From positions 62,001-126,000 of the forward strand of contig CAINJJ010000034.1 in assembly GCA_903849645.1 (NCBI GenBank): 64,000 bases of DNA, in the 5' to 3' direction. Under the pieces are notes generated by a model that ran no database searches, was not told the origin of the DNA, and saw only the letters and a program-made list of their open reading frames with translations. The DNA is from an uncultured Acidobacteriaceae bacterium. Lineage in GTDB: Bacteria > Acidobacteriota > Terriglobia > Terriglobales > Acidobacteriaceae. The stretch's first letter is position 1; the number at the start of each line of letters is the position of its first letter. The translations under genes were made by a program, and so were the position numbers. Of the stretch, positions 26,729 to 36,420 are shown one piece after another.

Positions 26729-26747
26729 ACAACTCACGAGGTGTTTC

Positions 26748-27680
26748 ATGCATTTGAGGGTTCTTGTCGCCGCTGTCGTCCTTGCCTCCACCGCCGCTGC
26801 CGCCGCCCAGACCGCGCCCGCCCGGCCAAAGATTACGGGCATTTCGCACCTGGCCGTTTACACCAGCGACGCCGCGGCCACCGACCACTACTATCGCGAG
26901 ATTATTGGGGCGGCCAGGTTGCCGGACCCGGAGAACCCGGCGGGGGTGCGGTACGCCTTCAACGCGACGCAGTTTGTGGACGTGCTGCCGCTGCCCGCGG
27001 GGGAGGGCATCAACCGGCTGGACCACACCGCCTATAACACCGACAACGCGGAGGGGCTGCGCAAGTACCTGGCCGCGAAGAGCTGGAAGACGCCGGCGGC
27101 GGTGAGCAAGGGCAAGGACGGGAGCCGCTGGTTTGCGGTGCTGGACCCGGAGGGCAACAAGGTGGAGTTTGTGGAGCCGGCGCGGCTGCCCAATGTCGTG
27201 GATGCGCCGAACCTGGTGGGGCATCACATGATTCACCTGGGCATCCTGGTGCACAGCCGGGCGCTGGAAGACACGTTTTACCGCGACCTGCTGGGGTTTC
27301 GGCCGTACTGGTACGGCGGCATGAAAGAAGACAGGATTGACTGGGTGAGCCAGCAGATGCCGGACAGCCACGACTGGCTGGAATACATGATTGCAGGGAG
27401 CCCGTCGGAGTCGGGGATTCCAAAGACGATGAGCCTGCATGACCTGGGAGTGCTGGACCACCTGTCGATCGGCGTAAATTCCGTCGAGGCGGCCTACAAG
27501 GGACTGGAAGCGGGGAACCGGCTGGGCGGGGTGCACGACAAGCACACGCAGATTGGCCGGGACGGCAAAGGGCAGTTCAATCTGTACGATCCGGACGGCA
27601 TCCGCCTGGAGCTGATGAACTTCCACGCGACGGAGAAGCCGTGCTGCTCGGCGTTCACGGCGGATGATCCGGCGGAGTAA
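26748..27680 (+). CDS. Secreted two-domain VOC (glyoxalase/dioxygenase-fold) protein
   Basis: The protein has 310 residues: a signal peptide (MHLRVLVAAVVLASTAAAAAQ), then two vicinal-oxygen-chelate modules. Module 1 starts at KITGISHLAVYTSDAAATDHYY; module 2 starts at HHMIHLGILVHSRALEDTFYRDLLGF and ends in GQFNLYDPDGIRLELMNF. Metal-ligand candidates are the His in ISHLAV, the Glu in NKVEFVE, the His in MIHLGI and the Glu in RLELM. The ATG at 26748 has a GAGGTG ribosome-binding site. Exported VOC proteins are uncommon; the substrate is unknown. Confidence 0.88.
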   Translation: MHLRVLVAAVVLASTAAAAAQTAPARPKITGISHLAVYTSDAAATDHYYREIIGAARLPDPENPAGVRYAFNATQFVDVLPLPAGEGINRLDHTAYNTDNAEGLRKYLAAKSWKTPAAVSKGKDGSRWFAVLDPEGNKVEFVEPARLPNVVDAPNLVGHHMIHLGILVHSRALEDTFYRDLLGFRPYWYGGMKEDRIDWVSQQMPDSHDWLEYMIAGSPSESGIPKTMSLHDLGVLDHLSIGVNSVEAAYKGLEAGNRLGGVHDKHTQIGRDGKGQFNLYDPDGIRLELMNFHATEKPCCSAFTADDPAE

Positions 27681-27705
27681 CAGGCAGAGAGAGCAGGGGC
27701 AACAA

Positions 27706-28821
27706 ATGCGGAGAGCTGGGACGAACCACCTGTCAGTGCGGGGAGCGCAGGCGCTGGCCGCGGGCGCCTTCGTGGCGATTGTGTGCCTGGGCGGCTGCGG
27801 AGGCGGCGGGACAACCATTACGCCGACGCCGATTCCGGTGTCGCAAACTCTGCGGGGAGCCGCGCAGCAGCACAACCTGCTGATGGGAGCGGCGGCCAAC
27901 TCCGGCACCCTGGGGGAGGCGCTCTATGCCTCGACGCTGGCGGCGGAGTACTCGCTACTGGAGCCGGAAAACGAGATGAAGTTCGGGCTCATCCATCCGG
28001 GGGCGGCGACGTACGACTATGCGGGTCCGAACGCGCTGGTGGCCTTTGCGCAGGCGCACACGATGAAGGTGCGGGGACATAACCTGGTGTGGGACAGCCA
28101 GTTGCCCGCCTGGGTGACCGCGCCGGCCGCGCCCTGGACGCCCGCGACCCTGAGCCAGGCGCTGAGCGATCACATCGCCAGCGTTGTGGGCCACTACAAG
28201 GGGCAGGTCTACGCGTGGGACGTGGTGAACGAGCCCTTCAACGGGGACGGCAGCATCCGCAGCATGATCTGGCAGGACACGCCGGGGATTGGATTTGCCG
28301 GGCAGGGGACAAAGACGATTGAGCAGGCGCTGACCTGGGCCCATGCCGCCGACCCGGCGGCCAAGCTGTTTGTGAACGACTATGGCGCGGAGACGCTGAA
28401 CGCGAAGTCGGACGCGATGTATGCCATGGCGCAGGACTTTGTCACGCGCAAGGTGCCGCTGGCCGGGGTGGGGCTGGAGTTCCATATTGACCCGAGCTTT
28501 GATACGCCGGGGAACCTGACGTCGCTGGGGCAGAATATCCAGCGGTTTGGGGCGCTGGGGCTGGAGGTGCACATCACGGAACTGGATGTGCAACTGAGCG
28601 ACAACAGCGCCGCCAGCCTGGCCGCGCAGGCCAAAACCTACCAGGACCTGATGACCGTGTGCCGGGCGCAGACGGCGTGCACGGCCTTCCAGACGTGGGG
28701 ATTCACGGACAAGTATTCGTGGATTCCGTCGTTCTTCCCGGGCAAGGGATGGGCGCTGCCGTTTGACTTGATCTATGGGAAGAAGCCGGCGTATACCTCG
28801 CTGCTGCAGGCGCTGCAGTAG
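27706..28821 (+). CDS. GH10 endo-1,4-beta-xylanase, lipoprotein
   Basis: This 371-residue protein (from ATG 27706, ribosome-binding site CAGGGG) has a signal sequence ending in a lipobox (CLGGC), predicting an acylated, envelope-anchored enzyme. The catalytic (beta/alpha)8 domain of glycoside hydrolase family 10 shows EPENEMKF, RGHNLVWDSQLPAW, the acid/base Glu in AWDVVNEPF, and the nucleophile Glu in EVHITELDV. A late TWGFTDKYSWIP segment forms the xylan-binding cleft. A slightly earlier in-frame ATG (27664) would overlap the VOC gene. It probably degrades plant xylan, and is likely co-transcribed with the VOC gene 25 bp upstream. Confidence 0.93.
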   Translation: MRRAGTNHLSVRGAQALAAGAFVAIVCLGGCGGGGTTITPTPIPVSQTLRGAAQQHNLLMGAAANSGTLGEALYASTLAAEYSLLEPENEMKFGLIHPGAATYDYAGPNALVAFAQAHTMKVRGHNLVWDSQLPAWVTAPAAPWTPATLSQALSDHIASVVGHYKGQVYAWDVVNEPFNGDGSIRSMIWQDTPGIGFAGQGTKTIEQALTWAHAADPAAKLFVNDYGAETLNAKSDAMYAMAQDFVTRKVPLAGVGLEFHIDPSFDTPGNLTSLGQNIQRFGALGLEVHITELDVQLSDNSAASLAAQAKTYQDLMTVCRAQTACTAFQTWGFTDKYSWIPSFFPGKGWALPFDLIYGKKPAYTSLLQALQ

Positions 28822-28845
28822 GGGGAGCGGGGAGGTGCGGATTCT

Positions 28846-28876
28846 GGACAACACTCTGAAAGTGCGGGACAATACT
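28846..28876 (+). repeat. Two direct GGACAAYACT repeats, 21 bp apart
   Basis: GGACAACACT (28846-28855) and GGACAATACT (28867-28876) are spaced by two helical turns and lie just upstream of the small ORF at 28891. They could be a regulator site controlling the two genes that follow. Confidence 0.3.
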
Positions 28877-28890
28877 GGTGGGAGAAAGCT

Positions 28891-29046
28891 ATGGGCTATG
28901 TGCTGCCGCGAGGAAGTTCGAGAACAACGGATGCGAGCAAGGCTCTGACGGAGGGCAAGAAGGTGGTTCGGCGCCCCCTGGTCAAGATGCCCCCTCCGGT
29001 GAGGGTTCCGCTTCCTCCAACGCAATCCAGTTCGCCTAAACCGTAG
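28891..29046 (+). CDS. Small 51-residue basic, proline-rich ORF
   Basis: ATG at 28891 is preceded at good spacing by GGGAGA. The frame reads MGYVLPRGSSRTTDASKALT, then EGKKVVRRPLVKMPPPVRVP, and ends in a Pro/Ser-rich tail at TAG. No family is recognised. It ends 20 bp before the DUF6338-type gene, so the two are probably one operon. The strong ribosome-binding site and position favour a real gene; its shortness and lack of known relatives keep confidence moderate. Confidence 0.5.
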   Translation: MGYVLPRGSSRTTDASKALTEGKKVVRRPLVKMPPPVRVPLPPTQSSSPKP

Positions 29047-29066
29047 AGCGAAAGGACCCGGTCTAA

Positions 29067-29723
29067 ATGCCGGTAACACTCCTCGCCTTGCAGTTGCTGC
29101 TTATTCTGCTTCCGGGCTTTTCGGCGGCGTATTTTGTTCAGGCATTGAGTGTGCGCCGATCCCAGTCGGATTTTGAGCGGGTGATTGAGGCGCTTGTATT
29201 CAGTTTTCTCATCTACCTCTGCGATGCTCCGATCAATCGCGGCCGTCTTCCTTTCCATATCGCAGGTGATCCTTCCGGCAAAGGAGCTGACACTGTCCTT
29301 TGGGAGCCGGCTCAGCTAGGCTGGCTGGGGATTCTCACAGTGGCTTTCGCTGTTGTCGCCATTGCTTATATTCGATTCGATGGAAACCGGGTTCTTCAGG
29401 CGATCGGTTTGACAGAGCGGACCACCCGAAACTCTGTTTGGAACGACATTTTCGAGACAGAAGCAGCCGAAATCCAACCTGTTCAGGTGGAATTATCCGA
29501 CGGGAGGGAAGTGCTGGGTGTATTGCTCTACTACTCAGATGCAGCAGAAGATGCTTCCCTTTATTTGACTCAAGCTTCCTGGGTGGACAAGGAGGGCAGG
29601 ACGACTGCCATTCCGGGTCCTGGGATTTTGCTGACAAAGAATAGCGGAATCCGAAGCGTGAGTCTTCTCGACCCCGCAACGGACTTCTCCCATGAGGAAG
29701 TCGAGCCAATCGGCACTGCTTAG
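29067..29723 (+). CDS. DUF6338-type membrane protein
   Basis: This 218-residue protein has an N-terminal membrane part. The first segment is at residues 3-25 (TLLALQLLLILLPGFSAAYF), a second at about 43-55, and a third at about 86-102 (LGILTVAFAVVAIAYIRF). A soluble domain of about 110 residues follows, with NSVWNDIF and VELSDGREVLGVLLYYSD motifs resembling an SH3-like or RNA-polymerase-beta-like barrel. The LLPGFxAAYxVQxLxVRRxQSDxERVIEALxFSFLIYL pattern matches my knowledge of DUF6338. The function is unknown. It follows the small ORF by 20 bp. Confidence 0.75.
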   Translation: MPVTLLALQLLLILLPGFSAAYFVQALSVRRSQSDFERVIEALVFSFLIYLCDAPINRGRLPFHIAGDPSGKGADTVLWEPAQLGWLGILTVAFAVVAIAYIRFDGNRVLQAIGLTERTTRNSVWNDIFETEAAEIQPVQVELSDGREVLGVLLYYSDAAEDASLYLTQASWVDKEGRTTAIPGPGILLTKNSGIRSVSLLDPATDFSHEEVEPIGTA

Positions 29724-29775
29724 AGTGGCATGACTTCGCCGCGGCTGGCTGTCCCGTTCACGCTAGAATTTGAAT

Positions 29776-31251
<1,476 letters not shown>

Positions 31252-31259
31252 GAAGAGCA

Positions 31260-31281
31260 ACGGCATTCAAAGGAATGCCGT
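31260..31281. terminator. Bidirectional terminator-like hairpin after gatB
   Basis: ACGGCATTC (31260-31268), loop AAAG, GAATGCCGT (31273-31281): a perfect 9-bp stem located between the convergent stop codons of gatB and the 31290 gene. Confidence 0.6.
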
Positions 31282-31289
31282 GTCATCCC

Positions 31290-31673
31290 CTACTTCAGCT
31301 TGAGCTCGATTTCGAACTCCTTGCGGGTGTCCCAGGATGTGACGGTCTTGACGGCGGTTTTCTTGCCGTCCTTTTCTGCCCAGAGCTCCTGATCCTCGGC
31401 CATGTTGACCTGGCCGAAGCGGTATCTGCCCTTTTCCACCGTGGTGTAGCTGCGGATGGACTTTGTTTTCAGGTCCTTGAGGAAGACGGTGGCGCCGAGG
31501 ACGGGAGTGGAGTTTGCGTCAACGACGCTGCCCCCGACCACACGCTGGCCCAGGTTCTGGGCTGCGGCCACAAACGGACTGGCCGGCACACCCTGCCGGC
31601 CTCTGAGCACATCACCGGAAACCAGCACGGCAAATACCGCGCCGGCCACCAAGATCGTACGGCTAACCCTCAC
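31290..31673 (-). CDS. Secreted carboxypeptidase-regulatory-like (Ig-fold) domain protein
   Basis: This 127-residue protein has a signal peptide (MRVSRTILVAGAVFAVLVSG). One domain follows that resembles the CarboxypepD_reg/transthyretin-like fold: RVVGGSVVDANSTPVLGATVFLKDLKTKS, then YTTVEKGRYRFGQVN and a terminal KEFEIELKLK strand. Such domains are common in acidobacterial outer-membrane and secreted proteins. Its ATG overlaps the stop of the upstream zinc-ribbon gene as ATGA, so translation is coupled. The role is unknown. Confidence 0.8.
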   Translation of the reverse strand: MRVSRTILVAGAVFAVLVSGDVLRGRQGVPASPFVAAAQNLGQRVVGGSVVDANSTPVLGATVFLKDLKTKSIRSYTTVEKGRYRFGQVNMAEDQELWAEKDGKKTAVKTVTSWDTRKEFEIELKLK

Positions 31674-31867
31674 TCGTCCTCCTCTTCCTCTTCCACCAGG
31701 TCGTCATCGTCGTCGTCGAAGTCTCCATCGGCACGGGACAACTCCAGCGGCTCGACCCCAACAATTTCATATTCGGTTCCACATTCGTCACAGACGACCA
31801 TGTCGCCTTCTTCGACTTCGTCCAATTCGAAGTCAAGATCATTTTCGCATTCAGGGCAGCTGGGCAT
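31670..31867 (-). CDS. LysW-like acidic zinc-ribbon protein
   Basis: The 65-residue product has a single zinc ribbon: MPSCPECENDLDFELDEVEE, then VVCDECGTEYEIVGVEPLEL, with CxxC pairs at residues 4-7 and about 27-30. A strongly acidic tail ends DDDDDDLVEEEEEDE. The pattern CPEC...EEGDxVVCxxCGxExEVVGxxPLxL matches the amino-group carrier protein LysW, whose C-terminal Glu is the acceptor in lysine/arginine synthesis by LysX/ArgX. No lysX, lysZ or other pathway gene is nearby. ATG 31867 follows an AGGAGG site; the longer frame adds only seven residues. It may instead be a generic zinc-ribbon protein. Confidence 0.75.
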   Translation of the reverse strand: MPSCPECENDLDFELDEVEEGDMVVCDECGTEYEIVGVEPLELSRADGDFDDDDDDLVEEEEEDE

Positions 31868-32015
31868 GGCAGCCTCCTCTCTTTCCAATGAATTTCGATT
31901 TGCAGGATGACGGTATTTTGCGATGCAACTCCGCTATTCTTGGTTGCAACCCGGCCTCAGGTCAAGAGGCGCAGGTCACAGCTGTTTGGGGAACACCCAA
32001 GAGGGAGAATACCGG

Positions 32016-33440
32016 ATGAGACTGCCTCGAGCGCTCCTGTTGTATGGTCTTGCATGGGCCGCGCCCTTGCTGGCGCAGCCGGATTATCGGCAACACGGTG
32101 CGCCGGCTTCAGCAGCCAAGGCGGACCCGGCGATTGTCCGCGCCCTGGGCGCCATTGAGCCCGCGCACATAGAAGAGACGATCCGGAGCCTGGTTGGGTT
32201 TGGCACCCGGAGCACACTCTCAAGCATGGAGACGGGGCTGGGGCCGGGGCAAGGCATCAACGCCGCGGCCGACTGGGTGGCGGCGCAGTTCGAGCAGATC
32301 TCCAGGGACTGCGGCGGCTGCCTCGAGGTCCATCGCGACACGTTTACGGAGCCGGCCGCGGAGCGGATTCCCCGGCCCACGACGCTGACCAATGTGTATG
32401 CGGTTTTGCGGGGGACTGACCCGGCGCGGGCCAAGCGCATGGTGCTGGTGACGGGGCACTACGACTCGCGCAACAGCGATGTGCTGGACGCGCGGGGGGC
32501 TGCGCCGGGGGCCAACGACGATGCCTCGGGCGTGGCGGTGTCACTGGAGTGCGCCCGCGCGCTGACCAGGCTGCGGTTCCCAGGGACGATCGTGTTCGTG
32601 GCCGTGGCCGGGGAGGAGCAGGGACTGAACGGCTCCCGGCACCTGGCCAAACTGGCCCGTACCGAGGGCTGGCAACTGGCGGCGGTGCTGAACAACGACA
32701 TTGTGGGCGGGAATACGACGTCCGGCGACAGCCTGCAGTTGAAGGACCGGGTGCGGGTGTTTTCCGAGGGGATTCCGGCGGCCGCGACGCCGGAAGAGGC
32801 GCGGCGCCTGCGGGCGTTGGGCGCCGAAAACGACTCGCCGAGCCGGGAGCTGGCGCGGGCGGTGGCGGACACGGCGCGGGGCTACTTCCCTGCCGGCGGT
32901 CAGGAGGCGTTTGCGGCGTTTCTGGTGGGGCGGCCCGACCGCTACCTGCGCGGGGGCGACCACTCGTCGTTTAACCGGGAGGGGTTTGCGGCGGTCCGGC
33001 TGACGGAGTGGCGGGAGGACTATAACCATCAGCACCAGAACGTGGTGCGGCCGGCGGCGGGCAGCGCGGATCCGGTGCTGGGCGACCTGCCGGAGTTTGT
33101 GGACCCGAAGTATGTGGCCAACGTGGCAAGAGTCAACGCCGCGACCCTGGCGACGCTGGCTTCCGCGCCGGGAGAGCCGGGCAAGGTGGCCATTTTGACG
33201 GAGAAGCTGGAGAACGGCACCACCCTGCGCTGGGAGCCGCCCGCGGGCGGAGCGGCGGGCTACGAGGTGGTGTGGCGGGAAACGACGGCGCCGGAGTGGC
33301 AGTTCATGCAGCGTGTGGAACCGGCGGGCGATGCGGCGGCGGCCGTGACTGTCAACATTCCGGTGTCAAAAGACAACGTGATCTTTGGCGTGCGGGCCGT
33401 GGACGCCGGGGGGCACCGCAGCCTGGTGGTGGTTCCATAA
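32016..33440 (+). CDS. Secreted M28 family zinc peptidase
   Basis: This 474-residue protein has a signal peptide (MRLPRALLLYGLAWAAPLLA). The M28 aminopeptidase core shows VLVTGHYDSRNSD (zinc His), GANDDASGVAVSLE (bridging Asp), VFVAVAGEEQGLNGS (catalytic and zinc Glu), AVLNNDIVGG (zinc Asp) and RLTEWREDYNHQHQ (final zinc His). A C-terminal fibronectin-III-like domain (residues about 385-474; TTLRWEPPAGG ... YEVVWRET) is probably for substrate or surface binding. ATG 32016 has a GAGGGAGA site; upstream in-frame sequence is not signal-like. It is a probable exported aminopeptidase. Confidence 0.93.
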   Translation: MRLPRALLLYGLAWAAPLLAQPDYRQHGAPASAAKADPAIVRALGAIEPAHIEETIRSLVGFGTRSTLSSMETGLGPGQGINAAADWVAAQFEQISRDCGGCLEVHRDTFTEPAAERIPRPTTLTNVYAVLRGTDPARAKRMVLVTGHYDSRNSDVLDARGAAPGANDDASGVAVSLECARALTRLRFPGTIVFVAVAGEEQGLNGSRHLAKLARTEGWQLAAVLNNDIVGGNTTSGDSLQLKDRVRVFSEGIPAAATPEEARRLRALGAENDSPSRELARAVADTARGYFPAGGQEAFAAFLVGRPDRYLRGGDHSSFNREGFAAVRLTEWREDYNHQHQNVVRPAAGSADPVLGDLPEFVDPKYVANVARVNAATLATLASAPGEPGKVAILTEKLENGTTLRWEPPAGGAAGYEVVWRETTAPEWQFMQRVEPAGDAAAAVTVNIPVSKDNVIFGVRAVDAGGHRSLVVVP

Positions 33441-33485
33441 CGGAATTGGGCAGGAAACGGCGGGCGGGGCAGGCCGTCCAACACA

Positions 33486-34340
33486 ATGACACCGGCTCCC
33501 GAACGATTTAACCTGAGACTCACGATGGCCAGATTCGGATCTGCTTCGCTTGCCTTCCCCGACTTCCACGGCGCAACCCGGCGGCTGGTTCTTTGGAACC
33601 TGATCGCGTATTTTGTGCTGGCGGTGGCGGGGCTGGCCAGCAACGACGTCTTCGGGTGGCTGTTTGCCCGGTTCGTGTTTCTGCCGAAGGTGTTTCTGGG
33701 GGGGGGGCTTTGGCAGCCGCTGACTTACAGCTTTGTGCACCTGGGAATCATGGGGACGGCGTTCGAACTGCTTTCGCTGTGGTTTCTGGCCGGGTTTCTG
33801 GAGAACTTCCACAGCCCGGACTGGGTGATGGGGCTGTATGCGGCGTCGGTGCTGGGCACGGCGCTGGCGGCCACGACGCTGTATGTGGGCAGCGCGGGGC
33901 TGGGCCATCCGATTGAGCAGTTTCCGCTGTTTGGGTGCTTTGGCGGCATCTTTGGTCTGCTGGCGGCCATTGGGCTGCTCTATGGCGACCAGCAGTTCCA
34001 GCTTTTCTTTGTGATCGGGATCAAGGCGCGGTACATGGTGGCGATTTATGCGCTGATCTCGATTGCCATGCTGTTTGGCCAGCAGAAGATGTACGCCTTT
34101 GCACAGTTGGGCGGGGCGCTGGCGGGGTGGGCGTTTATCCGGCTGGCTCCACGGCGGGGCGTCACGTTTGCCTTCAGCGAGCAGTGGTATGGGCTGCGCA
34201 ACCGCTACTACCGCTGGAAGCGCCGCCGCGCCGCGCGCAAGTTCGAGGTGTATATGCGCTCGCAGGGGCGCACGGTGCGCTTTGACGGGCAGGGCAAGAA
34301 GCTGGACGAGGACCACGACGACAAGAAGCGGTGGAACTGA
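33486..34340 (+). CDS. Rhomboid-fold membrane protein lacking the catalytic dyad
   Basis: This 284-residue protein has six hydrophobic segments between residues about 30 and 220, in a rhomboid-like arrangement: WQPLTYSFVHLGIMGTAFE (loop 1 and TM2), FGCFGGIFGLLAAIGLL (TM4), FAQLGGALAGW (TM6). In active rhomboids TM4 has GxSG and TM6 has HxxG. Here GCFG replaces the serine with Phe, and QLGG replaces the histidine with Gln, so it cannot be a serine protease. A basic cytoplasmic tail follows (RWKRRRAARKFE). ATG 33486 is used; ATG 33525 (MARFGSASLAF) is a reasonable alternative. It lies 77 bp before fabD. Confidence 0.8.
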   Translation: MTPAPERFNLRLTMARFGSASLAFPDFHGATRRLVLWNLIAYFVLAVAGLASNDVFGWLFARFVFLPKVFLGGGLWQPLTYSFVHLGIMGTAFELLSLWFLAGFLENFHSPDWVMGLYAASVLGTALAATTLYVGSAGLGHPIEQFPLFGCFGGIFGLLAAIGLLYGDQQFQLFFVIGIKARYMVAIYALISIAMLFGQQKMYAFAQLGGALAGWAFIRLAPRRGVTFAFSEQWYGLRNRYYRWKRRRAARKFEVYMRSQGRTVRFDGQGKKLDEDHDDKKRWN

Positions 34341-34417
34341 GCGAACAAGCTGGTTTTTCCGTTCAGACCGCAATCTGGTCGTGCCCCGAGGGGCGGCAAT
34401 TTACAATCCTTGCTGAA

Positions 34418-35377
34418 ATGTCTAACAAGATTGCCTTTCTCTTTCCGGGGCAGGGATCGCAGGCTGTTGGCATGGGCCGTGCGCTTGCCGAGAGTTTTCC
34501 TGTTGCTGCCCAGACCTTTGCCGAGGCCGATGAGGCGCTGGGCTTTTCCCTGTCGAACCTGATCTTCAACGGGCCGGAGGAAGACCTCAAGCTCACTGAA
34601 AACACGCAGCCGGCCATTTTGACGGTGAGCGTGGCGGCGTGGCGCGTGCTGGCCTCGGCTGGGGTGGAGCCGGCACTGGCCGGCGGGCACTCCCTGGGCG
34701 AGTGGTCGGCGCACGTGGCGGCCGGGACGTTGAGCTTTGCTGACGCGGTTCGCTCCGTGAAGGCGCGCGGACACGCCATGCAGCAGGCGGTTCCGGCGGG
34801 TCAGGGGGCGATGGCCGCGGTGCTTTCGCTGGACCCGGCGCTGGTGGCCGAGGCGTGCGCGGAGGCAGCGCGGGAGACCGGGCTGGTGGTGCAGGCGGCC
34901 AACCTGAACTCGCCGGGGCAGACGGTGATCTCCGGTGCGCTGGCGGCGGTGGAGGCGGCCTCCGCCCTGGCCAAGGCGAAGGGAGCGCGGCGGGCGGTGA
35001 TGCTTCCCGTGAGCGCGCCCTTCCATTGCGCCCTGATGCAGCCGGCGCAGGAAGAGGTGGCGCGGGTGCTGGGGACGCTGACGCTGAGCGATCCACGTAT
35101 TGCGGTGGCGGCGAACGTGACCGGCGGGCTGGTGACAACGGCCGACGCCGCGCGCGATGCCCTCATCCGGCAGGTGACGGGCGCGGTGCGCTGGGTGGAT
35201 TGCGTGCAATCGCTTGCCGGCGCGGGCGCTGAGGTGTTCATTGAAGTGGGACCGGGCAAGGTGCTGTGCGGGCTGCTGAAACAGATCAACCCTGCCCTGA
35301 AGACGATGAATGTGGAAGACTCGGCCAGCCTGGAGAAGACGCTGGCGGAGCTGGCGGGCAGCGAAGCCGTAGCTTAG
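34418..35377 (+). CDS. fabD: Malonyl-CoA:ACP transacylase
   Basis: This 319-residue enzyme loads malonyl groups onto acyl carrier protein to start and feed fatty-acid synthesis. Visible are the FLFPGQGSQAVGMG start, the nucleophile Ser in AGGHSLGEWSA, the catalytic His in VSAPFHCALM, and the EVGPGKVL C-terminal region. The start at ATG 34418 (MSNKIAFLFPGQGSQ) fits the family; an in-frame upstream start at 34331 overlaps the preceding gene. No other fab gene is adjacent, so it is isolated from a typical fab cluster. Confidence 0.96.
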   Translation: MSNKIAFLFPGQGSQAVGMGRALAESFPVAAQTFAEADEALGFSLSNLIFNGPEEDLKLTENTQPAILTVSVAAWRVLASAGVEPALAGGHSLGEWSAHVAAGTLSFADAVRSVKARGHAMQQAVPAGQGAMAAVLSLDPALVAEACAEAARETGLVVQAANLNSPGQTVISGALAAVEAASALAKAKGARRAVMLPVSAPFHCALMQPAQEEVARVLGTLTLSDPRIAVAANVTGGLVTTADAARDALIRQVTGAVRWVDCVQSLAGAGAEVFIEVGPGKVLCGLLKQINPALKTMNVEDSASLEKTLAELAGSEAVA

Positions 35378-35539
35378 CGAATCCCTGCGCAACTCTTCGC
35401 CGCAGTCGGACACTCCCTCAGGAGCTAAACAGGCTGCGAAAGAACTCGATGGGCAAGGTACGAAGTGCCTCGGCGCGACTCAAGTCGTGCCCTTCTCAAG
35501 TCATCGACTTATGCGGAGGTTCCTCCGGGATGCCGCATC

Positions 35540-35740
35540 CTATTTGGTGGCGTGCTCTTCCGATTCCACTGCAAGCTGATACGAGTATTGGTGGGCGTTC
35601 TGCGAGTGCTCCATCGCCTGGCGGCTTAGCTCGTGGGCGGTACGATGGTCGCCTTTGCCATGGGCCTCCGCGGCGGTGGCGTGCGCGTGGGAGGCCAGGT
35701 TGTGGAGTTCCGCAGCCCGGTTGTGCGTGCTTTGAGTCAT
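35540..35740 (-). CDS. Small helical His-rich protein of unknown function
   Basis: This 66-residue protein (ATG 35740, ribosome-binding site AAGGGG) is all-helical with a heptad-like pattern: NRAAELHNLASHAHATAAEA, HGKGDHRTAHELSRQAMEHS, NAHQYSYQLAVESEEHATK. It contains eleven His residues and many Ala, no signal peptide and no membrane segment. I recall similar short proteins as hypotheticals in Acidobacteriota and Proteobacteria, without an assigned role; stress-related or coiled-coil packing is a guess. Confidence 0.7.
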   Translation of the reverse strand: MTQSTHNRAAELHNLASHAHATAAEAHGKGDHRTAHELSRQAMEHSQNAHQYSYQLAVESEEHATK

Positions 35741-35893
35741 GATGTACCCCTTCCCTGTTGGATGCCGGAGCTGGGGACAAGGGTACTGTTTGTGATTTTC
35801 CGCTGCCTGGAGCAAAGGAAAAGGCCCAACTCTCCTGGCGCATGGCGCGAAAAGAGTGGGGCCTGAGCTGCGGCCGGGACTGCCGTAAAGGCG

Positions 35894-36400
35894 CTAAGGT
35901 CCGAGGTAGAGTTCCACGTCCGGCGGGGGAAAGTCGAGCGTGCCGGTCTTGGGGAAGTAGAAAAGGTTGAGCGCCTTGCTCTTGCGCCCGTTGATAAGGG
36001 CGGCGATCAACAGGCCGTTGCCATAGCGGCGCTCGGCCACCACCTGGTGGCTCTGGATGGCGCCGTACTCGTTGTCGGGACTTTGGGCGCTCCAGTTGTC
36101 CTGGAAGCGGGCGAAGGTATCGCCGCCGCTTTGGGGTGGATGCTTCTGCCACTCCGGGTCGCGGTGCCAGATGCCATAGGCCGCGGGCAGGTCGTTCTTC
36201 TCCACGGCATCCAGGAAGCTGTTCATGGCCATTCTGCCGCGCATGTGGTCGTTCCAGAACCAGGGCCAGTCCACGGGCCGCCCGGCAACGAGCCACCAGC
36301 CCACAAACAGAAGGAATATCAGCCCGGCGGCGCTGTAGGTGATCACGCGCCGGCGCCGGTCGCGGACTTCGTCAAAGACTGGAGCATCGAGCAGGGTCAT
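35894..36400 (-). CDS. Single-span membrane-anchored hypothetical protein
   Basis: This 168-residue protein has one transmembrane segment (residues 20-38, ITYSAAGLIFLLFVGWWLVA) and a following periplasmic domain. It contains MRGRMAMNSFLDAVEKNDLPAAYGIW and an anti-parallel strand-rich C-terminus (AERRYGNGLLIAALINGRKS). The helix-then-sheet pattern suggests an NTF2-like (DUF4878-type) fold, not verified. ATG 36400 is chosen because sequence upstream in the same frame crosses a dispersed repeat. It lies downstream of ddl on the same strand. Confidence 0.65.
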   Translation of the reverse strand: MTLLDAPVFDEVRDRRRRVITYSAAGLIFLLFVGWWLVAGRPVDWPWFWNDHMRGRMAMNSFLDAVEKNDLPAAYGIWHRDPEWQKHPPQSGGDTFARFQDNWSAQSPDNEYGAIQSHQVVAERRYGNGLLIAALINGRKSKALNLFYFPKTGTLDFPPPDVELYLGP

Positions 36401-36420
36401 GGTGCGGGTTCCTCGAAAGG

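Noticed and set aside
26274-26747. N-terminal extension of the VOC protein
   Set aside because: It would overlap the divergent M20 gene; a signal peptide and ribosome-binding site start at 26748.
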